A DNA stretch of 64,000 nucleotides, taken from NCBI GenBank assembly GCA_036971475.1, contig JBAIZL010000005.1, forward strand, positions 159,990,886 to 160,054,885, read 5' to 3'. Position numbers and translations under genes: made by a program. The notes beneath the pieces were generated by a model, which ran no database searches, was not told where the DNA came from, and worked only from the letters and a program-made list of their open reading frames with translations. Of this stretch, positions 59,201 through 64,000 are shown piece by piece; within the stretch, counting starts at the first letter, position 1, and the number at the start of each line of letters is the position of its first letter. Source of the stretch: Prosapia bicincta. Taxonomy: Eukaryota > Arthropoda > Insecta > Hemiptera > Cercopidae.

Positions 59201-61149
59201 GAGAGAAAGGATCGCCACATAGACTTGGTTTATAGAAAGATTTAAGGTAGGCTTGAAAGTTCTTAAACTCCCTAAGCAGTTATTGGTTACATCGCTACTG
59301 ATACGCTCAAATGGTGTTATAATAAATCATAGCACTACATTATACTATAAATTTACCTACTTTTATAACAATATAGCTACCAAGAATCCGATAGGATAGG
59401 TTAAGTTGTAAAAAAAAGACACAAAATTAAATGCTAGTCACGATGGTTCCATATGCGTATTTGTTGCAAGACCGAAGAAAATGGAGGTCACTCGTTCAAT
59501 GGTGCAATTAATTAGTTAAGCCTACAAACCAACCAGTTTACAAAGGGAACTTTACGTTTGATGTCGTAACGTAGCCTAACCTAACCAGATACTATGTGGC
59601 TATATTTTCATATAGTAATGTAGTACTATATAATATAGTGAGCCAATCTTGAAGAATTGCTACTAAATAAAGGAACGTGTTTTAGCAATGAGTTTATGTT
59701 TAAATGGTGACAATTAATGTACGTTTCAACAATTAATTATAGTTTAAGTCAGTAAATAGTTAGCGACTTTCTTCTTGATTAGAGTGTATTTTTATGTGAT
59801 ATATGTAAAAACGAAAAAAAATGGGGGGAACACTAAGGCCAAGTACTAAGATAAAGTAGATCTAATGACAGTTTTTTCCTTAATTTCAGATAAAAAATAC
59901 GTTTGTTCAGGACACCCCTTATCTTGAAATTTATTTCATTGAGGAGACAAAGAAATGAACTAATTTTTCGGTTTTTACTTTGATTTTAACCTTAATTTTA
60001 TTTACCATATAGGTAAAGTGATGTTCTGTTTATTTTAAGGTATTAAAACCCGGCTTTGGTGTAGTGTAGCGTGACCAAACATAGGCTCGCAGACTCATCA
60101 CTAATATTTTAAGGGTGACAAGTAAAGCAATGATATCTGCAATGCTGTTAGAGTCACGCGACAATCTTGGCCGAAATTTCGAAGTCCAAGGTTCGATTAC
60201 TGGTATCTGAGCGAAATTTGTGGTTTCCTATTAATGACAAACACCACAGTTCTCGATTTCGCCCTGGTTAGGCGTTTATGCGAAAAACCATCCTTTTTAA
60301 CTAGATTAGTTCTAATCTAACTTTTTTAGTGATAACTTCAATAGGCGTTCCTAACTAAACATTTTTTATATAAAGAAAAATATTCAAACCCATGAAATCT
60401 AAAGTAGCCTACATGTGAAATTCGTTAGGCCTATCCTTAATTTATATAAACATCGTAAGTATATTTAACATGTACCTGAATAACTAAACTTCGGGAACTG
60501 TAAAGTTTAATTGTTTAGAACCTTACAAACATCCTGTCGAATTATTTTATATAGGCCTAAAATAAATGATAAAAACCCCAAGCAAATATATATTTCAAAG
60601 GGGAAATTCAATACAATTTTGCAGATTATAACTATATTTTAAAACAATTTATTTAGCTGAAACATTCTCTGTAATTACCAACAGTTGCAAGATACTATTT
60701 TTATATAATTTTAATTGTTTAGAACCAGCTGTTCGTATAATACTGTGAAACTAGTATGGCCTAGACTACATGTTAAAAACAGTTGCGGAAGAACAATACT
60801 GTCCTGCTTAAAAAAAACACTATTTTTTTGACAGTTTATAAAATTATTTTACACGGTTGTATTTTTACATTGCTGCTTCTTCTGATAACTCCGATTAGTC
60901 TGCGCGCAATGTTAAACCACACATAAATATTCACTTGCCGTATGATCTTTGGGAATATTAGTTTTGATATTTTCAATCTAATCCTGTCTAAACAAAGTAT
61001 TAGAAAATTTATTTTTGTAGAGTGATCGTCCAAAATAAAACGAATATTTGTTTGAGCAAATATTTGATACTTGCAGATCACTTTTTGGCACACCTCCTTC
61101 CAAATTAAAACTAGGTTATTTTATAAAAATACACAAGTACATGTAGCCT
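59201..61149. other. Non-coding stretch, mostly unassigned
   Basis: Presumed first intron of the SLC3 gene. Around 60060-60300 is a possible SINE: a tRNA-like B box (ggttcgattac at 60190-60200) followed by aaaccaccac-rich and poly-pyrimidine sequence, but no clear ends. Elsewhere nothing is recognised. Confidence 0.35.
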
Positions 61150-61390
61150 ACTTACATACGAATATTCCCAAAGATCACAAACACATGTTCAACGCTGTAA
61201 TGAATCAGGAACGTGAGGAGGGCTACAGATTAAAATGAAACGACCTCAGTTAATTAGTGTTAACTGAAAAGCAGACGACACTATTCGACCGCCATCTTGG
61301 TGGGATGTTTTGTTATTTTAGGATTTCGGGAGATCGATAAGCGACAGCAGCGCGCAGTGGGTATTTTTCGCACGAGGCAGCAACAGAACT
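61150..61390 (-). promoter_or_regulatory. Candidate promoter and 5' UTR exon of the SLC3 gene
   Basis: A locally GC-richer block in an AT-rich region. On the - strand it contains CCAAGATGGCGG (complement at 61289-61300), which matches the YY1/Pleiohomeotic-type initiator, and ATCGATA (61333-61339), close to the insect DRE element. Downstream on the same strand a strong donor GTAAGT occurs at 61155-61150. An exon from about 61300 to 61156 spliced to 56487 would supply the missing leader of the SLC3 transcript. This is inference; a divergent promoter is also possible. Confidence 0.45.
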
Positions 61391-61825
61391 ATGTTTGAAA
61401 TAAAATTTTGATTTTAAATTGTAAAGTTTTAACTTTGAATACATAATTATTTAAGGTGCAGGAAACATTTTTTTCCAAATTTTATTGCTTACAATATTTC
61501 AAAGTATGTTGAGCGCTTTCACTAAGACCAAAATACGCTTATCTTAAAACCTGTTCAAATTTTTTTTTAAGTTTACTGATTTTATTGCTAGCTTATGTTA
61601 TAACTATTGTAACAAATATTTCAAACCAGTAAAGAGATAGCTTATTATAGTCTGACTGTCATTTTGTAAGCGTGTGGGTCTTCTTAATGTTTTAAAGAAA
61701 AAATTAATTTGAAATCTAAATCCTAAAATTATTGTAAGTAACAATCTTGAAAATACTGCTCCAAATTAAACTAAACTTGTTCCACACTAAGCGAAATATA
61801 TTTCAAAATTTAAAAAAATAAATAA
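61391..61825. other. Non-coding stretch
   Basis: AT-rich; no gene or repeat recognised. Confidence 0.4.
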
Positions 61826-61837
61826 TACTAGCAGAAT

Positions 61838-62441
<604 letters not shown>

Positions 62442-62469
62442 CCATTAGATTTTTATATAATAGTATATA

Positions 62470-62852
62470 TAGTATACTTTAAATCCAATAAATATATCAA
62501 GCTGTAAATTTACCGATTATTGTTTTTAAAAACCAAGAGAAGAAAAAGCTTTTGCCGTAACATAACATTTGTGAAGTGTAACTTACCTCGAAAGATGAAT
62601 AACAACAAATAGTTACTAACAGCAGTTTAAATGTGTTTAAAAGTGACTTATACAGGTGGTTAAGACAAGTCAAGCATATAATGGAGTATAGATAATTGAG
62701 TGTAAAGAGAGATTTCAAGGCCAGTGGTGCAGTGCCCTGACGGAATTTATAAATAAAAATAGGCCTATGTGTTAACCAGGAACCATAAGAATGTCGAAAT
62801 AAAATTTCAGGTCAATGAGTCCAGTAGTTTTTACGTGATTGAGTAAAATAAA

Positions 62853-62938
<86 letters not shown>
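62470..62938 (+). repeat. LINE/SINE-type 3' tail, copy 2, ending in (AC)n(TA)n
   Basis: A second, diverged copy of the repeat at 61838-62441: both share aaaccaagagaagaaaaagc-like, aaggccagt, tgacggaattt and tatgtgttaaccagg blocks. It ends tttttacgtgattgagtaaa, then (AC)n at 62855-62888 and (TA)n at 62889-62938. Confidence 0.75.
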
Positions 62939-62942
<4 letters not shown>

Positions 62943-63088
62943 CAACATAGGTTATTCAAATACAAAAATATTTAATAATTTATATTCAAAGCTTTTCGTT
63001 GGTAAACAGTACCAACATCATGAGGAATGAAAATTACAATAATGTAAGCTATATGCCTAAAACATATGTTAAATAAGAAATAGAATTG

Positions 63089-63158
<70 letters not shown>

Positions 63159-63160
63159 AC
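62939..63160. repeat. Penelope-like tail unit between (TA)n tracts
   Basis: About 150 bp of non-TA sequence between the TA tracts at 62889-62938 and 63093-63157. It includes attcaaagcttttcgttgg and cagtaccaacatcat, the same block as at 30437-30481. It is thus another copy of the hammerhead-containing end inserted in TA microsatellite. Confidence 0.85.
62984..63028 (-). ncRNA. Hammerhead motif (family B), one core mutation
   Basis: Same layout as 30437-30481 on the - strand: ATTC, CTCATGA, stem II GTTGG/CCAAC, GAAA, AGCT, UU, GAAT. The core differs from CTGATGA by one base (G to C at the invariant third position), expected to kill activity. Stem II and stem I are kept; only loop II also changed. 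Confidence 0.72.
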
Positions 63161-63257
63161 AGACATGATAAGATTTATATATATTAGTATAGATTGCGGG
63201 ATATTAGGTCTGATTAGGCTTACTGTTGAAAGATTTGTGAGTTGATTACACTCTAAT

Positions 63258-63568
63258 TCTTTGATTTAAAGTAGAATAGGAATGGATCTGTGGCAGGGTA
63301 GGGATGCGATGTTGTCAGTTCGAACGCATTGATAGTCAACCCGACACTGCCAGCGACTAAAATTGCAGAACGAAGCAAGCTACATCACTAGTAAGTCACT
63401 TCACCAAACTTATGATGACACTGAGCGACGAACGGAAGTTTAACGCCGAATCGGCAACAAGGCTCACGCACGCAGCAAGATGTGAGTTTCCTATTAGCTC
63501 AGACGGCTGTAATCCCCACTCCCTCTGGTTGATTTCCCCTACGCAGAATCCTATTCTATTTTAAATCA
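63258..63568. mobile_element. Small element with 23-bp inverted ends
   Basis: Left end TTTGATTTAAAGTAGAATAGG and complement of the right end TTTGATTTAAAATAGAATAGG agree at 20 of 21 bases. The inside (about 265 bp) is clearly more GC-rich than its surroundings and non-coding. Looks like a MITE; the target duplication is uncertain. Confidence 0.68.
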
Positions 63569-63589
63569 AACTATAATTAATTTTTTATT

Positions 63590-64000
63590 ACTGTTAGGAT
63601 ACTTGAGGAATGGTAGGAAGTAATAACTATTATGATATTTGTAAATTCACACGATTAATGAGTCATGATTACTGTTAGGATACTTAAAAAGAGATTGTTA
63701 TTTTCGGTGTCTTGTCTGTGACTCACAGCACTGATCTAGTATGAAACGCGTCTGCTGAAAAATGCCAGTAGTTTTTTTTTGTCATAAGTGATATCAAAGG
63801 AACATTATAAAGAGTTGTCTCACGAATAAAGAGTAGTGATTAATGTTGGGGTACTTGTAAAGAGTCGTGCTTATTGTTGGGATACTTGTAAATAGTCATC
63901 TCATAGGGATATTCTTGGGATGCTAATAAAGAGTCGTTAAATGATTAATGCCTAGCAGTAATTAATGTTGAGATACTTGTAATGAGTCAACTCACGATTA
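63590..64000. repeat. Degenerate tandem repeat interrupted by a Penelope-like 3' end
   Basis: Units built on ttaatgttgggatacttgta and aagagtc recur about seven times (63590, 63670, 63838, 63871, 63905, 63966) with variable spacing, and continue to the window edge. Between about 63705 and 63800 is the end of a Penelope-like element of the 54.9-kb family, with the sequence gaaacgcgtctgctgaaaaa. Confidence 0.7.

Overview
The window is animal nuclear DNA, most likely from an insect. It is strongly AT-rich, its genes are split by long introns, and it is dense in old transposons (Tigger/pogo, piggyBac, mariner, hAT, Harbinger, Jockey-like LINEs, Penelope-like elements). A hemipteran is my guess from general appearance only; nothing here proves the species. 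No bacterial, organellar or CRISPR features are present.

Only two host genes are visible. (1) On the + strand, the last two coding exons (3808-4050 and 6668-6876) of a Dbl-family Rho guanine-nucleotide exchange factor: the end of its PH domain and a short Ser/Gly-rich tail. The rest lies left of the window. (2) On the - strand, a complete six-exon coding region (56486 down to 38803) for a 692-residue SLC3-type heavy chain of heteromeric amino-acid transporters: acidic cytosolic N-terminus, one membrane span, then a glycosidase-like ectodomain that has lost its catalytic residues. All splice phases agree. A GC-richer block at 61.15-61.39 kb is a candidate promoter and 5' UTR exon.

Layout: 0.5-1.0 kb truncated hAT-type element; 3.8-6.9 kb RhoGEF exons with a 403-bp Tigger derivative in the intron; 8.1-10.5 kb piggyBac relic with TTAA duplications; 12.6-13.1 kb TA microsatellites mixed with Penelope tail fragments; 14.6-15.4 kb hAT MITE with a perfect 8-bp duplication; 18.6-18.9 kb inverted Penelope tails; 19.6-20.4 kb mariner relic; 21.9-23.7 kb Tigger relic; 26.8-31.2 kb pogo element carrying a nested Penelope-like element; 31.4-32.4 kb second Penelope-like fragment; 34-36.8 kb LINE and Harbinger fragments; 38.8-61.4 kb the SLC3 gene, whose introns hold a hammerhead-containing inverted repeat, a 75-bp satellite inside a TIR-bounded element, two opposed Jockey copies, two minisatellites, a Harbinger MITE and a head-to-head Penelope palindrome; 58-59.2 kb a hAT (ZMYM1-like) transposase relic; 61.8-64 kb LINE/SINE-like 3' tails, microsatellites and a small TIR element.

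The most interesting signal is a set of hammerhead self-cleaving ribozyme motifs, some intact by eye and some decayed, all near Penelope-like sequences or foldback structures. They share the plan stem I, CTGANGA, stem II, GAAA, a short palindrome as stem III, then UH. The best are at 41240-41282 and 30437-30481, both on the - strand and both inside inverted repeats with 53-60 bp arms. Hammerheads in Penelope-like elements are known. Several distinct families in one 64-kb window, with apparent palindrome-preserving change (GGCGCC to GGTACC) and a link to (TA)n arrays, deserve a second look.
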